DNA from: Chloroflexi bacterium HGW-Chloroflexi-6
GTDB taxonomy: Bacteria > Chloroflexota > Anaerolineae > Anaerolineales > Villigracilaceae
Assembly (NCBI GenBank): GCA_002840685.1
Contig: PHBU01000007.1
Coordinates: 186,001 to 250,000 of the forward strand
DNA: 64,000 bases
Reading direction: 5' to 3'
Of this stretch, positions 1-10,083 are shown piece by piece. The number at the start of each line of letters is the position of its first letter. Position 1 is the stretch's first letter. The translations under genes and the position numbers were made by a program. The notes below the pieces were generated by a model. The model did no database searches, had not been told where the DNA came from, and saw only the letters and a list, made by a program, of their open reading frames with translations.

Positions 1-10
1 TATCTTCTGG

Positions 11-1597
11 TTGCTTGCCCTGGCCGGGATGAACAGCCTGAAAACCGCCCGCCCGACTTTGGACTTTCCTGCGGTGCTGGCCGCGACGCTCATTTTGCAA
101 TCAGTGGTTAATCTGGCGGCCTCATATCTGCCGGCAATCACCGATTACCCGTTTGCGATGGGCTGGTCTGAGACGAGCCGTTTTTATTTCCCTTCGTTGT
201 TTTTCTCAGAAAAAATCTACGGGCAGAGCTATCCCTGGCCGATTTTGCACCCAAGTTTGCATTTACTGTTGGCCCCGCCTTACTGGTTCGAGGCGCCACT
301 CTGGTTTCACCGTGCCTGGCAGGTGGGTATCCGTTTTCTGATGGTTGGGCTGATTTCCCCGGCCCTGCTCTCGCGCTTTGGACGGACTCGCCGCGGCGGA
401 CTGTACTGGCTGGCCTTTGCCTGGATATTTGTCTACCTGTTCAATCTGCCCCTTTACTTGCACCTGCCGCTGACGGTCTTCCCGCTCTTGTGGCTTTTCC
501 GCGCCGAAGATGACCGTCGCACCTGGATTTTGCTGATCCTGACCTCGATTTGGGCGGGCCTGAGCCGCTTGAACTGGTATCCGATGCCGGGGCTGATCTT
601 GGCGGCGCTTTATTTGCTGGAAGAAAGAAGAAAGACGAAAGAGACCATTTCATCTCTTTCATCTTTCTTCTCTTATTTCTGGAAACCTGTTGCCTGGGTT
701 TTTGCCGGAACCAGCCTCGCTTACACCGTATCACAGGTTTATATTTCCCTTTCGGGCAACCTGCCGGGAGATTTCTTCACCAGTATCTCTTCTGATTTGC
801 TCTGGTATCGTCTGTGGCCGAATGAAACCTATCCACTGGGGGTTTTAGCAGGGATTCTGCTGTTTTCACTGCCGTTGTGGATCTTGATTGCGGTAGAGAG
901 AACCAACATTTTTCGAGGATGGAGCGAACATCGCGAGATATTCCACTCTGTTGCGTTGTTTGCCATCCTGCTGGTGCTTTTCATCGGTGGGATTTTCGTA
1001 AGCATGAAGATCGGCGGTGGGGCAGATCTTCATAACATGGATGCCTATGCCGTGCTGCTCTTGATAGTGGCCGCTTACTCATTTTTCCGGGCTGAGAAGC
1101 CAATTCCGTGGCAGGTGGTGGCGCTGCTTGTGCTGGTCCCGGCCTGGTTTGCGCAGCAGCCCAACAGCGGTGTAGCGCGCTACGACAAGGCGGCGAGTCA
1201 GGCCACTTTAACGGCCATCCAGCAGCGGGTGGATGCGAGCGAGGGTGAAATCCTGTTCATTACCCAGCGCCACCTGATCGCGATGAAAATGCTGACGGGT
1301 GTGACTCTCATCCCTGAATATGAGCGCGAAGATCTGATGGAAATGGCAATGGCGAATAACGTTGCCTATCTTGAGCGCTTCGAGCAGGATATTGCCAGCC
1401 AGCGTTTTTCGGCCATCATCGTTGACCCGCTCAAATTCAACCTGTTGGGCAGCGATTACGCCATGGGCGAGGAAAACAACGCCTGGGCACGGCGCGTGGT
1501 CAAGCCGGTGCTGTGCTGGTACCGGGAAGACGAAACCTTCCCCGCGGACCGGGTCGTGATTTACGTCCCGCGCGAGGAAGGTCGGCAATGTCCTTGA
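11..1597 (+). CDS. polytopic membrane protein, glycosyltransferase/mannosyltransferase-like (probably 5'-truncated by the window edge)
   Basis: 528-aa ORF with many hydrophobic segments; frame is open back to the window edge. Confidence 0.6.
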   Translation: MLALAGMNSLKTARPTLDFPAVLAATLILQSVVNLAASYLPAITDYPFAMGWSETSRFYFPSLFFSEKIYGQSYPWPILHPSLHLLLAPPYWFEAPLWFHRAWQVGIRFLMVGLISPALLSRFGRTRRGGLYWLAFAWIFVYLFNLPLYLHLPLTVFPLLWLFRAEDDRRTWILLILTSIWAGLSRLNWYPMPGLILAALYLLEERRKTKETISSLSSFFSYFWKPVAWVFAGTSLAYTVSQVYISLSGNLPGDFFTSISSDLLWYRLWPNETYPLGVLAGILLFSLPLWILIAVERTNIFRGWSEHREIFHSVALFAILLVLFIGGIFVSMKIGGGADLHNMDAYAVLLLIVAAYSFFRAEKPIPWQVVALLVLVPAWFAQQPNSGVARYDKAASQATLTAIQQRVDASEGEILFITQRHLIAMKMLTGVTLIPEYEREDLMEMAMANNVAYLERFEQDIASQRFSAIIVDPLKFNLLGSDYAMGEENNAWARRVVKPVLCWYREDETFPADRVVIYVPREEGRQCP

Positions 1598-1610
1598 GTT
1601 CAGCTTTTGT

Positions 1611-2579
1611 TTACAGCCCGCGTTCACCGCGGATGTAGGGATTGCCCAGCGCCGCGGGAGCTCCCAGACGCTTGCGCATCGCTTCACGCGAACCGAGGAT
1701 CAGCACGATCACGGTGAAGGCGTAGGGCAGCATTTGCAGGAAAAATCCCCAGTATGGGTTGTAATAGAACGGGTTGGCCATCCCCAGGATCATGGTCGGC
1801 CCCTGGATATCGAGGATCAGGCGGCGCAGCGCGCCAAAAGCGTAGGCTCCGGCCATCGCGCGGAAGGGATCCCATTGGGCGAAGATCACCAGACCGACGG
1901 CAATCCAACCCTGCCCGGCAGTGGTCAGTTCGCTGAACCAGCCCGGCGAAATAGCCAGGCTGATGGTCGCTCCTGCCAGTCCGGCAAAAACCCCACCCAC
2001 GAAAACGTACAGGTAACGAGTTCGGTAAACATTGATGCCCAGCGCATCTGCCGCAGCGGGATATTCCCCAACGGCGCGCAGGTGCAGGCCGGGCCGGGTG
2101 CGGTTGATGTAGTACCAGGCCAGCGGGGTAAGCAGATAGCCCAGGTAAACCAAAATGCTCTGGTTGGTGAAGAAAATTTGTCCAAGGAATGGTATTTGGG
2201 CCAGCAGCGGAATTGAGAAGTTGGGCAAGAGTGAAATTGTCCCGGCTTTGCTCAGACCTTCGCCAAAGACCAGGCTGATGCCTGCGCCCAGGAAGGTCAG
2301 CGAAAGGCCGCTTACAACCTGGTCGGCTTGCAGGGTGATCGAGATAAAGGCGTGGATCTGGCTGATGAGACCGGCCACCAACATCGCCACCAGCAGCCCC
2401 AGCCAGGGGTTGCCGGTATAGACGGCCACGCTGAAGGCGCTCATCGCGCCGATCAGCATCATGCCTTCTACGCCCAGGTTGAGTACCCCCGAGCGTTCAG
2501 CGAAGATTTCGCCAATCGTGGCAAACAGCAGAACAGTGCCGCTGGTGACGCCCGCTTGCAAAATAATGATGGGATCCAT
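1611..2579 (-). CDS. ABC transporter permease, BMP/nucleoside-type
   Basis: FAERSGVLNLGVEGMMLIGAM motif, polytopic; adjacent to second permease, ATPase and BMP lipoprotein. Confidence 0.9.
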   Translation of the reverse strand: MDPIIILQAGVTSGTVLLFATIGEIFAERSGVLNLGVEGMMLIGAMSAFSVAVYTGNPWLGLLVAMLVAGLISQIHAFISITLQADQVVSGLSLTFLGAGISLVFGEGLSKAGTISLLPNFSIPLLAQIPFLGQIFFTNQSILVYLGYLLTPLAWYYINRTRPGLHLRAVGEYPAAADALGINVYRTRYLYVFVGGVFAGLAGATISLAISPGWFSELTTAGQGWIAVGLVIFAQWDPFRAMAGAYAFGALRRLILDIQGPTMILGMANPFYYNPYWGFFLQMLPYAFTVIVLILGSREAMRKRLGAPAALGNPYIRGERGL

Positions 2580-2582
2580 GCG

Positions 2583-3716
2583 CTAGGCCTCCTCGCCAAT
2601 CCGAACAATCCGCACCCGATAGCGCAGTAAAAAGTCGCTGGCGATCAGGCAAACCAGGATGATGCCCTGAATCATCTTCGGGATGCCCGAAGGTTGAATT
2701 TCGCGTCCGGCCAACAACAGCGCCCCAAACAGGATCGAGACCAGGATGGCCGCAATCGGGTTTAGTTTTGCCAGCCAGGCCACAATGATGCCGGTAAAAC
2801 CGTACCCGGCAGCGACCGGGGATGTTTGCAAACGATGGACAACGCCGGTGATCTCAGACATGCCGCCCAACCCGGCCAGCGCGCCCGAAACCATCATCGC
2901 CAGGATCACGTTTTTGCTGATATTAATGCCCGCGTAATTGGCAGCGGTGGCGTTATCGCCGATCAGGCGGATCTCATAGCCCCAGCGGCTGCGATAGATC
3001 ACAAACCACAGGATGATCGCGGCAACAATGCCGATCAGCAGTCCCAGGTGGGTGGTCAGCCCGCGCATGAAAGGGATGGTCTCAGCCATATCGAGCAGGC
3101 GCGGCAGGCGCGCAGCTTCGGGGAATTTGGGGCTCATTTGGAAGCCGCCCTCAGACCACACCCCAAAGATCCAGAAGTTCATCCACGAAATAGCGATGTA
3201 GTTCAGCATCAGGCTGCTGATGATTTCATTGACATTGAACTTGGCCTTCAAGAATCCAGGGATCAGACCCCACAGCGCGCCAAAAACGAACCCTGAAAGC
3301 ATCATGACCGGGATGAATATCCATGGTGAAGTTTCTGCGGGAAGCACCGGTGCCAGTACGATCACACTTGCGCCAAATGCGCCCATGATGAACTGTCCCT
3401 CCGCACCGATGTTCCATAATTTCATGCGGAAGGCAACCGAACAGGCGAGCGCGGTGAATAAGATTGGGGTAGCCTTGACCAGCGTGTCGGAAAGTACGCC
3501 CAGGCTGCCAAAGGATGCCCCGGCGATATGGGCATAGGTTGCAAATGGATTGCCGCCGACCAGCGCGATGATAATGCCGCCAAAAATCAGCGCCACAACC
3601 ACGGCTCCCAACGAAACCGCCGCCGGGAACCAGCCCGGAGGGGTGTCGAGACGCGGCTCAAACTGGATGCGATAGGAGAACCCTTTTTTCGTAGGTGTGG
3701 ATGTCGTTTCAGACAT
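2583..3716 (-). CDS. ABC transporter permease, BMP/nucleoside-type
   Basis: FRMKLWNIGAEGQFIMGAFGA motif; polytopic. Confidence 0.9.
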   Translation of the reverse strand: MSETTSTPTKKGFSYRIQFEPRLDTPPGWFPAAVSLGAVVVALIFGGIIIALVGGNPFATYAHIAGASFGSLGVLSDTLVKATPILFTALACSVAFRMKLWNIGAEGQFIMGAFGASVIVLAPVLPAETSPWIFIPVMMLSGFVFGALWGLIPGFLKAKFNVNEIISSLMLNYIAISWMNFWIFGVWSEGGFQMSPKFPEAARLPRLLDMAETIPFMRGLTTHLGLLIGIVAAIILWFVIYRSRWGYEIRLIGDNATAANYAGINISKNVILAMMVSGALAGLGGMSEITGVVHRLQTSPVAAGYGFTGIIVAWLAKLNPIAAILVSILFGALLLAGREIQPSGIPKMIQGIILVCLIASDFLLRYRVRIVRIGEEA

Positions 3717-5280
3717 GTTCTTCGGCTCCTGTTTTTTGGATCTGCTCCAACGGCGTGCCGGTCATCATCTGCCCGACCGTTTCCACATCCGGGTTGCTTA
3801 CTTCGCCCATCAGGCGGCCTTCGTAGATCACCGCCACCCGGTCACTGAGCGAAAGCAACTCTTCCAGCTCTTCAGAGATCAGCAGGATCGCCGCACCCGC
3901 CTCGCGTTGGGCCAGCAGCAATCGGTGGACACCTTCGATCGCGCCCACGTCCAGCCCGCGGGTGGGTTGTACCGCCACCAACAGCGCGGGGTGCCCTGAA
4001 ATTTCGCGCGCCAGGATCACGCGCTGCAAATTCCCGCCCGAAAGCAGGCGCACCGGCGTATCGATGGTTGGCACGACGATGTTATAAGCTTCTTTCAACT
4101 CTTTTGCAAAATGCTGCGCCGCCGGAATATCGAGCAGCCAACCGTGCGAAATCGGCTCGTGGCGGTAATTTTTCATAATGACATTATCGGTTACGCTCAG
4201 GTTGGGCGCAGAACCGACGTGTGTGCGGTCTTCAGGAACATAGGCCAGTCCGCGTTCGATCGCATATTGGGCGGGATGATTGTTGACTTCCACGCCGTTG
4301 AGCAGGATGCGGCCTTTGTTGCATTTTCGCAGCCCGGAGATGATCTGTGAAAGTTCGCGCTGCCCGTTGCCTGCCACCCCGGCCAGGCCGTAGATCTCAC
4401 CCGCGCGGATCTCGAAAGACATCCCGCGCACTGACGGCAATCCTTTGTCATTGTCGGCATGGACATCTTCAACCTTAAGGATGACTTTTCCGGCTTCCTG
4501 CTGTTTTTTCTCCATCTGGAAAACCACATCGCGCCCGACCATCAGGCGCGCCAAATCCTGACGGGTTGCACCTTCGGTCGGCACACCCGAGGCGGTCACC
4601 TTGCCTTTGCGCAAGACCGTGACCCGGTCAGAGATGGCCATCACTTCTTGCAGTTTGTGGCTGATAAAAATGATCGATTTGCCTTGTTGGGTCATGGAGC
4701 GCAGGGTTTCAAAGAGCACATCTGCTTCTCGAGGCGCCAATACGGCAGTGGGTTCATCCATAATCAACACATTCGCTCCGCGATACAGCATTTTCAAAAT
4801 CTCAACACGCTGCTGCTCGCCGACCGATAGTTGCCAGATCTTGGCTTTCGGATCGACTTCCATGCCGAAACCTTTGCCCAATTCGGCAATTTTCTGGTCA
4901 TATTCATTTAAATTCATGCGGAAACGTGGCTCGTCCATGCCGAGCAAAACGTTTTCGGTAACTGTCTGTGAAGGGACCAGCATGAAATGCTGGTGGATCA
5001 TGCCAATTCCCGCCTTGATGGCATCTTTTGGAGAGTGAAAATGTACTTCTTGATCTTTAACTTTGATGATGCCGGCCTCGGCGCTATAAAGACCTGCCAG
5101 AACGTTCATCAGCGTGCTTTTGCCTGCGCCATTTTCTCCCAACAGGGCATGGATCTCTCCCTGGCGGAGTTCAAAATCGGCATGGTCATTGGCCAATACG
5201 CCTGGAAAGCGTTTGACAATGCCTTTCATGGTCACAACAAGCGGAATATTTGCGGGGGCTTCGGGTTTAGATTGTTCCAC
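3709..5280 (-). CDS. ABC transporter ATP-binding protein with two ATPase domains (simple sugar/nucleoside type)
   Basis: Walker A GENGAGKST; duplicated ABC domains; LSGGNLQR signature. Confidence 0.93.
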   Translation of the reverse strand: MEQSKPEAPANIPLVVTMKGIVKRFPGVLANDHADFELRQGEIHALLGENGAGKSTLMNVLAGLYSAEAGIIKVKDQEVHFHSPKDAIKAGIGMIHQHFMLVPSQTVTENVLLGMDEPRFRMNLNEYDQKIAELGKGFGMEVDPKAKIWQLSVGEQQRVEILKMLYRGANVLIMDEPTAVLAPREADVLFETLRSMTQQGKSIIFISHKLQEVMAISDRVTVLRKGKVTASGVPTEGATRQDLARLMVGRDVVFQMEKKQQEAGKVILKVEDVHADNDKGLPSVRGMSFEIRAGEIYGLAGVAGNGQRELSQIISGLRKCNKGRILLNGVEVNNHPAQYAIERGLAYVPEDRTHVGSAPNLSVTDNVIMKNYRHEPISHGWLLDIPAAQHFAKELKEAYNIVVPTIDTPVRLLSGGNLQRVILAREISGHPALLVAVQPTRGLDVGAIEGVHRLLLAQREAGAAILLISEELEELLSLSDRVAVIYEGRLMGEVSNPDVETVGQMMTGTPLEQIQKTGAEEHV

Positions 5281-5313
5281 GGATTCACTCCCTGCGGGTC
5301 AATTTAATTATTA

Positions 5314-5347
5314 AAAAGGGGCCAGGATATTTTTACACCCTGGCCCC
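5314..5347 (-). terminator. intercistronic hairpin plus U-run between BMP lipoprotein and ABC genes
   Basis: GGGGCCAGG / CCTGGCCCC stem; T-run on the minus strand. Confidence 0.7.
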
Positions 5348-5361
5348 GGATAACGCAATAA

Positions 5362-6555
5362 CTAGTTGCTGGGCAGTTCAGCGGTGATGCCTTCAGCCCA
5401 CCACTTCATGCAGTACTTGCATCCCAGGCCATATTCAGGGAATGCGTCGAGATCGATCTGCTCGAGTTTTTCGCCTTCGGGTACAACAACGTTGCCATTG
5501 TTGTCGTTGATCGGGCCAGTGAAGACATCAAAGCGGGTGAATTCGCCTTTTTCCATCGCGGCAATCGTGTCACGGACTTCCTGGATCAGGGCCGGATCAA
5601 GATCTTTCAGGCCGGCGGTCAGTTCCTGGCCTTCCATGAATCCGTACAGGCCAAGGGCGCCGGTGTTGCCATCGAAGTAGTCCCAGCCGGGAACGTAGGT
5701 TCCGGCGATCAGGCCTTCGGTAATGCGGGCATATTCAGGGCCCCAGACCCAGTAGGGAGCGGTCAGACAGCGTTCAACCTTGCAGGAGCCGTACCAGTCA
5801 TAGGTTACGCCCCATTTGCCTTTTTCCTGAGCCACATCAGCCACAGCGGGAGTATCCGCGCCGGTGAAGACGACATAAGCGCCAGCATCAAAGAGTGAAG
5901 CAGCGGCTTCTTTCTCGATGATCGGGTCGTGCCAGGTGTTCAACCAACGCACATCCATGGTGCATTCCGGGCAGGTTTTGCGCATACCAAGAGCGATTGC
6001 ATTGCCCAAACGAATTTCTTCGGGGATGGGGAAGGTTGCCATGTAACCGATTTTGGTTTCGCCATCAGCCTTGGCGCGCGCGCCAGCCAGCATGCCGGCC
6101 AGATACTTCATGTTTTCCATTGCGCCCATCAGGTTGCCGAAGTTCTTGGTGTTCGACTTGATGCCGGTCAGGTGGATGAAGTAAACATCGGGATATTCAT
6201 TGGCAACGGTTTCCATCGGATCCATGAAGCCAAATGAAGTGCCCAGGATCAGGTTGAAGCCTTTACGGGCCAGGCTGCGGAAAATCTGCTCTGAATCGGC
6301 GCCTTCGGGCACATTTTCGACATAAGCAACGTGGGTGTTCGGCACGTTTTCTTCAACATAAAGCAAGCCTTCGTAATGGGCCTGTGACCAGCCACCATCA
6401 TCGTGCGGGCCAATCAGAACCATTGCAATGTTGAACTTGCCGCTTTGAACATCGGGGATTTCAAATCCGCCGACTTTTTCGGGACCGCAGGCCACCAGCA
6501 ACATGGACAGGACTGCGAGCATTGACAGTGTGCGCCAAAGAGTTTTGGTCATCAT
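5362..6555 (-). CDS. BMP family ABC transporter substrate-binding lipoprotein
   Basis: lipobox-like LLVACGP; IAMVLIGPHDDGGWSQAHYEG; gene context. Confidence 0.92.
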   Translation of the reverse strand: MMTKTLWRTLSMLAVLSMLLVACGPEKVGGFEIPDVQSGKFNIAMVLIGPHDDGGWSQAHYEGLLYVEENVPNTHVAYVENVPEGADSEQIFRSLARKGFNLILGTSFGFMDPMETVANEYPDVYFIHLTGIKSNTKNFGNLMGAMENMKYLAGMLAGARAKADGETKIGYMATFPIPEEIRLGNAIALGMRKTCPECTMDVRWLNTWHDPIIEKEAAASLFDAGAYVVFTGADTPAVADVAQEKGKWGVTYDWYGSCKVERCLTAPYWVWGPEYARITEGLIAGTYVPGWDYFDGNTGALGLYGFMEGQELTAGLKDLDPALIQEVRDTIAAMEKGEFTRFDVFTGPINDNNGNVVVPEGEKLEQIDLDAFPEYGLGCKYCMKWWAEGITAELPSN

Positions 6556-6676
6556 ATCTTTCTTCCTCCGGGAAATTTTGAATGGTCAAGCGAAATGAGA
6601 ACGGGCAAAACAGGATGTTTCAGCGTGTAGTACTCCTTTCTCTGAGACATCTTTTGATTGTTTTACAATACAAAAG

Positions 6677-6722
6677 TTGTCTGACAAAGTCATCTGTCTT
6701 TTTGCATTATTTTGTCTGACAA
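6677..6722. promoter_or_regulatory. two copies of palindrome TTGTCTGACAA upstream of the BMP operon
   Basis: identical odd palindromes at 6677-6687 and 6712-6722, 35 bp centre to centre. Confidence 0.55.
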
Positions 6723-6841
6723 ATGACATGTTTATTATTGCGCAAATATTTTAGCATCGCCATTAAAGTTTCATATCTTGGCATGCTTTTGTGCATTTTT
6801 TAAGGCAAATTCCTCGTGATGAATAAACGAGGAATTTGTGA

Positions 6842-7246
6842 TTACTGGGTTTTTTCCAGCTCATCAATATCATGTATTTGCAGGGTAAGCGCATCGACCG
6901 AAACTTGTAATTCGCGTAGCGAAAGCGCCAGCGAAGCCAAAAGCAGGAACAGGCTCAAACCAAAAACGATTTTTCCCACCACGGCTAACCCCGCAAAGAG
7001 TAGAAACATACACAGAACACAAAAGAAAAAGCTGGAAACGCCCAGAATTTGCATATTGCGAATGATGACGATTCGATAGCGCAGGTTATGCAACTGGCCG
7101 ATAATTTTTTTGTCTGGTAGGGCCTTGTATCGACTATACAGATCCCGAATGAGCGCGGCTAGGGTCAGGAATCGATTGGTATAGGCCAGCAGGAGCAGCG
7201 AAATGGCAGAGAAAAGCAGGGCAGGGGTGGTGAGTGAAAAGTCCAT
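6842..7246 (-). CDS. DUF2721-like membrane protein
   Basis: 134 aa, three TM segments; LLLLAYTNRFLTLAALIRDL. Confidence 0.65.
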   Translation of the reverse strand: MDFSLTTPALLFSAISLLLLAYTNRFLTLAALIRDLYSRYKALPDKKIIGQLHNLRYRIVIIRNMQILGVSSFFFCVLCMFLLFAGLAVVGKIVFGLSLFLLLASLALSLRELQVSVDALTLQIHDIDELEKTQ

Positions 7247-7323
7247 AATTTAGTAAAACCAAACCTTTTGCAAGTATATCGCCTTTTGGAAAATCCATCG
7301 GGCTCCATTTGGGTAATTTTTGA

Positions 7324-10083
7324 CTAGGGTTTGCGGGCTGTCAGAGACCATGCGCGCCATGCCCAGCCAAATCCAAACCCGGCAACCTGACCCAGGATAA
7401 CAGCCTGTAAAAATGCCGTAAGGCCGCGTTCATTGAGCCATACATCAGCCCCAGGTAATTCCAGGATCAGATAGTTATAAACCATTAACCCGCCCAATAA
7501 GACCAGCATGGCCCATCGGATCGACCAGCGCGGTTCTAGAATCTGACCCAACAGCCAGTATGTCATGGCTGTGCCGCCCACCAGAACCAGCATCACCATC
7601 AGCCAGCCAAAGATGTTGGGATACCCGGCGCTCAATAACGGGTTTTCGGGTTCCACCGGCTCGGGGGTGAAGGCAGGTGTCGGTTCGGGGATTTCCGTGG
7701 GGGGTAAGGTTGGGGTTACGATCAAGATCGTTCCGCCCTCGCGGGTGACGTTCAATTGGATGACATCCGACACGGTGGCAGGCTCGCTCGAAGCGCGAAT
7801 TTCAATTGATCCATCCTGGTCAAGCCGGAAAGTGGCCTTGGCAACGCCCTGGCTGGTGAACGCATCGGTTTGCTGGCTTAATCCGCTCTCGCCTTGCGAC
7901 AGCACAAAGCGCACCACTGTGTTATCCGGAACGGGACGTCCGTTGTGGTCAAGTATGATGCCTGTGCGCACGGAGATGCTTTCCCCAACCTTGAAGACCG
8001 GTTCGGGCGGTGTTTCTGGCGTGGCGATATCCGTTGTAGATGTGGGGACAGGCGGGATATCAAGCAGCAGCGAGATCACCTGGTTTGGGTTGGGTGCCAT
8101 GGCCGAGATCAAATCGTATCCCAACCCGGGGATAGAAACCGGTGAAGCACCGATCGGGGTAATTTCCTGGAACAGCAGGCGCGCCGCCACTTCGATAAAG
8201 GGCGCCGATTCGCTGTACATGCCATAGTAAGCTGTCAGGTTTGCTATATCCGTTGCGTCCAGATAATACGGGGCGCCAAAAGCAAACAGGATGACTTTTT
8301 TGTTTAACAGCACACTTTGTTTTTCTGAGAAAAAGCGCCTGAAGATCTCTTCCGGAGCCTGCCCCTCGCTCAGATCTAGGGTCGAAAAAACCACCCAGTT
8401 GGCGCGCCGCAGGTTGCTCCCCAATTCTGTTGTGGAAGGGTCATTATCGAGATAAAGATTCAACTCATCGAACGAATATGAATTCAGATAGCCGCGGTTT
8501 ACCAGCGCACCGGTCTGGGGGCCGTACAGCGCCAGCACCGAATTTTCCAGCGCATCGGGCGGCAAGATCACTTGTTCCGGGCAGGTTGAGCATTGCTGTT
8601 TGTAGCGGGTATCGGTAAAAAAGATAATATATTCGCGTTCCCCGGGTGGGTCGGGCAAGACGGCAGACAGTTCATTGACGGTTGGGTTGAGCAGACTGGC
8701 AGACTGGCGGGCGACTTCAAAGGTCAAGGCCGGAGAAGGCGACAGATCCTCCAGCAGTTGCGCTGCGGGCTGTACCTGCGACAGGCTGAACGAAGGATAA
8801 AGACGGTATTTAAGTGCCAGCAAGCGCAGGACCGACTCATCCACACGCTGGGCAAAGGCCGGATCTTCGCGGTATTTTTGAGTGAAAAATTCGAGGATGC
8901 GCAGGGTGGTTGAGTAACTATCCTCCATATCACTGGATTGGATATCGCCCACATAAAGCAGGTCGTTGCCCGCCAGGAAAGCATCGCGCGCCACCAAACG
9001 CGCCGAAAAACCCTGCTGACCGGGATCGTAAAAGCGGCGCACTGCCGGTGTTCCCAGATCATCGCTCAGGATGATTCCGCCGTTTTGACGCCAGGTTGCC
9101 AATTCGGGCAGCGATAAAATCTGACCCAGCGCCTGTTGGTCGAAACTGACCGGCCGGGTGGTGGCGCGGATATTGCCTTGGAAACCCTGGTAACGGATGT
9201 GAGACACCAGCAAACCATCGGCTGTGCTCTCGAGGCTGAGTGCGTTGCCTGTCACGGCAAAGAACGGCGCCAGTTCGATTTGTTTTAATTCTTCGAGCGA
9301 GCGGCGGACGGTCGCCACTTCCTGTTCGGTCGGTCGGTCGGTGCCGCCCCGCCCGGGGAAGTGCTTGGCGATAATCGCCATGCGCCCGTTGCTGCCCTCC
9401 CGCACTCCGCCGATGAAGGCTCGGCCCATCTCGCTGACCCAATAGGGGTCGCCGCCAAAGACGCGCGTGCTCAAGTCGGCCGAAAGCGAGGGGTTGGGGT
9501 TGCTCAGCACATCCAGCGACAGCCCCAGGTACAGGTTAAAGCCTAACGCAGACAGTTCGCGCCCCATCACCTGGCCCGATTCGTTTGCCAGGGATGTGTT
9601 CCATGTTGCGCCAATCGCCATTTGATCGGGCAGGGTTGTCAGCCCTGAGAGAATCTCATCGTTCGGCGCGCCGCCGCCCTCCTGCGTGATCCCCACCCAA
9701 AGCGGGATGTACGAGCGCGGTATATCCGGGTCAGCCGGGTTGAGCGATTGCTGCCATTCAACATCTTGCAGGGCCGAGACAAGCCCATAGGTTGCGCTTA
9801 AAGTATTGGGAGCGGCCTGAAAATTATCATTGTCTGACGTTAAAACTACACCGCCGATATGATGATTGACGATCAGGTCATAGATGGGGGATTCAGGCGT
9901 AATTTCTGAACCATCGAAGGTTAACAGCAGTAGTTGCCCGACCCGCTCTTCGGGGGTCAGTTTTTGCAGAAGTTGCGCCGCTTTTTGGGCTTCATCGCCC
10001 TGGGCTTGCGCCGAAATTACGGGCCAGACCAGTGGAAAAACCAGCATGAACAGGATCAGGGCAGAAAGAAGCCTGGTTTTCAC
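7324..10083 (-). CDS. glycoside hydrolase family 3 N-terminal domain protein with Ig-like region and C-terminal TM segments
   Basis: KHFPGRGGT motif, signal peptide, C-terminal Ig-like domain and hydrophobic helices. Confidence 0.85.
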   Translation of the reverse strand: MKTRLLSALILFMLVFPLVWPVISAQAQGDEAQKAAQLLQKLTPEERVGQLLLLTFDGSEITPESPIYDLIVNHHIGGVVLTSDNDNFQAAPNTLSATYGLVSALQDVEWQQSLNPADPDIPRSYIPLWVGITQEGGGAPNDEILSGLTTLPDQMAIGATWNTSLANESGQVMGRELSALGFNLYLGLSLDVLSNPNPSLSADLSTRVFGGDPYWVSEMGRAFIGGVREGSNGRMAIIAKHFPGRGGTDRPTEQEVATVRRSLEELKQIELAPFFAVTGNALSLESTADGLLVSHIRYQGFQGNIRATTRPVSFDQQALGQILSLPELATWRQNGGIILSDDLGTPAVRRFYDPGQQGFSARLVARDAFLAGNDLLYVGDIQSSDMEDSYSTTLRILEFFTQKYREDPAFAQRVDESVLRLLALKYRLYPSFSLSQVQPAAQLLEDLSPSPALTFEVARQSASLLNPTVNELSAVLPDPPGEREYIIFFTDTRYKQQCSTCPEQVILPPDALENSVLALYGPQTGALVNRGYLNSYSFDELNLYLDNDPSTTELGSNLRRANWVVFSTLDLSEGQAPEEIFRRFFSEKQSVLLNKKVILFAFGAPYYLDATDIANLTAYYGMYSESAPFIEVAARLLFQEITPIGASPVSIPGLGYDLISAMAPNPNQVISLLLDIPPVPTSTTDIATPETPPEPVFKVGESISVRTGIILDHNGRPVPDNTVVRFVLSQGESGLSQQTDAFTSQGVAKATFRLDQDGSIEIRASSEPATVSDVIQLNVTREGGTILIVTPTLPPTEIPEPTPAFTPEPVEPENPLLSAGYPNIFGWLMVMLVLVGGTAMTYWLLGQILEPRWSIRWAMLVLLGGLMVYNYLILELPGADVWLNERGLTAFLQAVILGQVAGFGFGWAWRAWSLTARKP

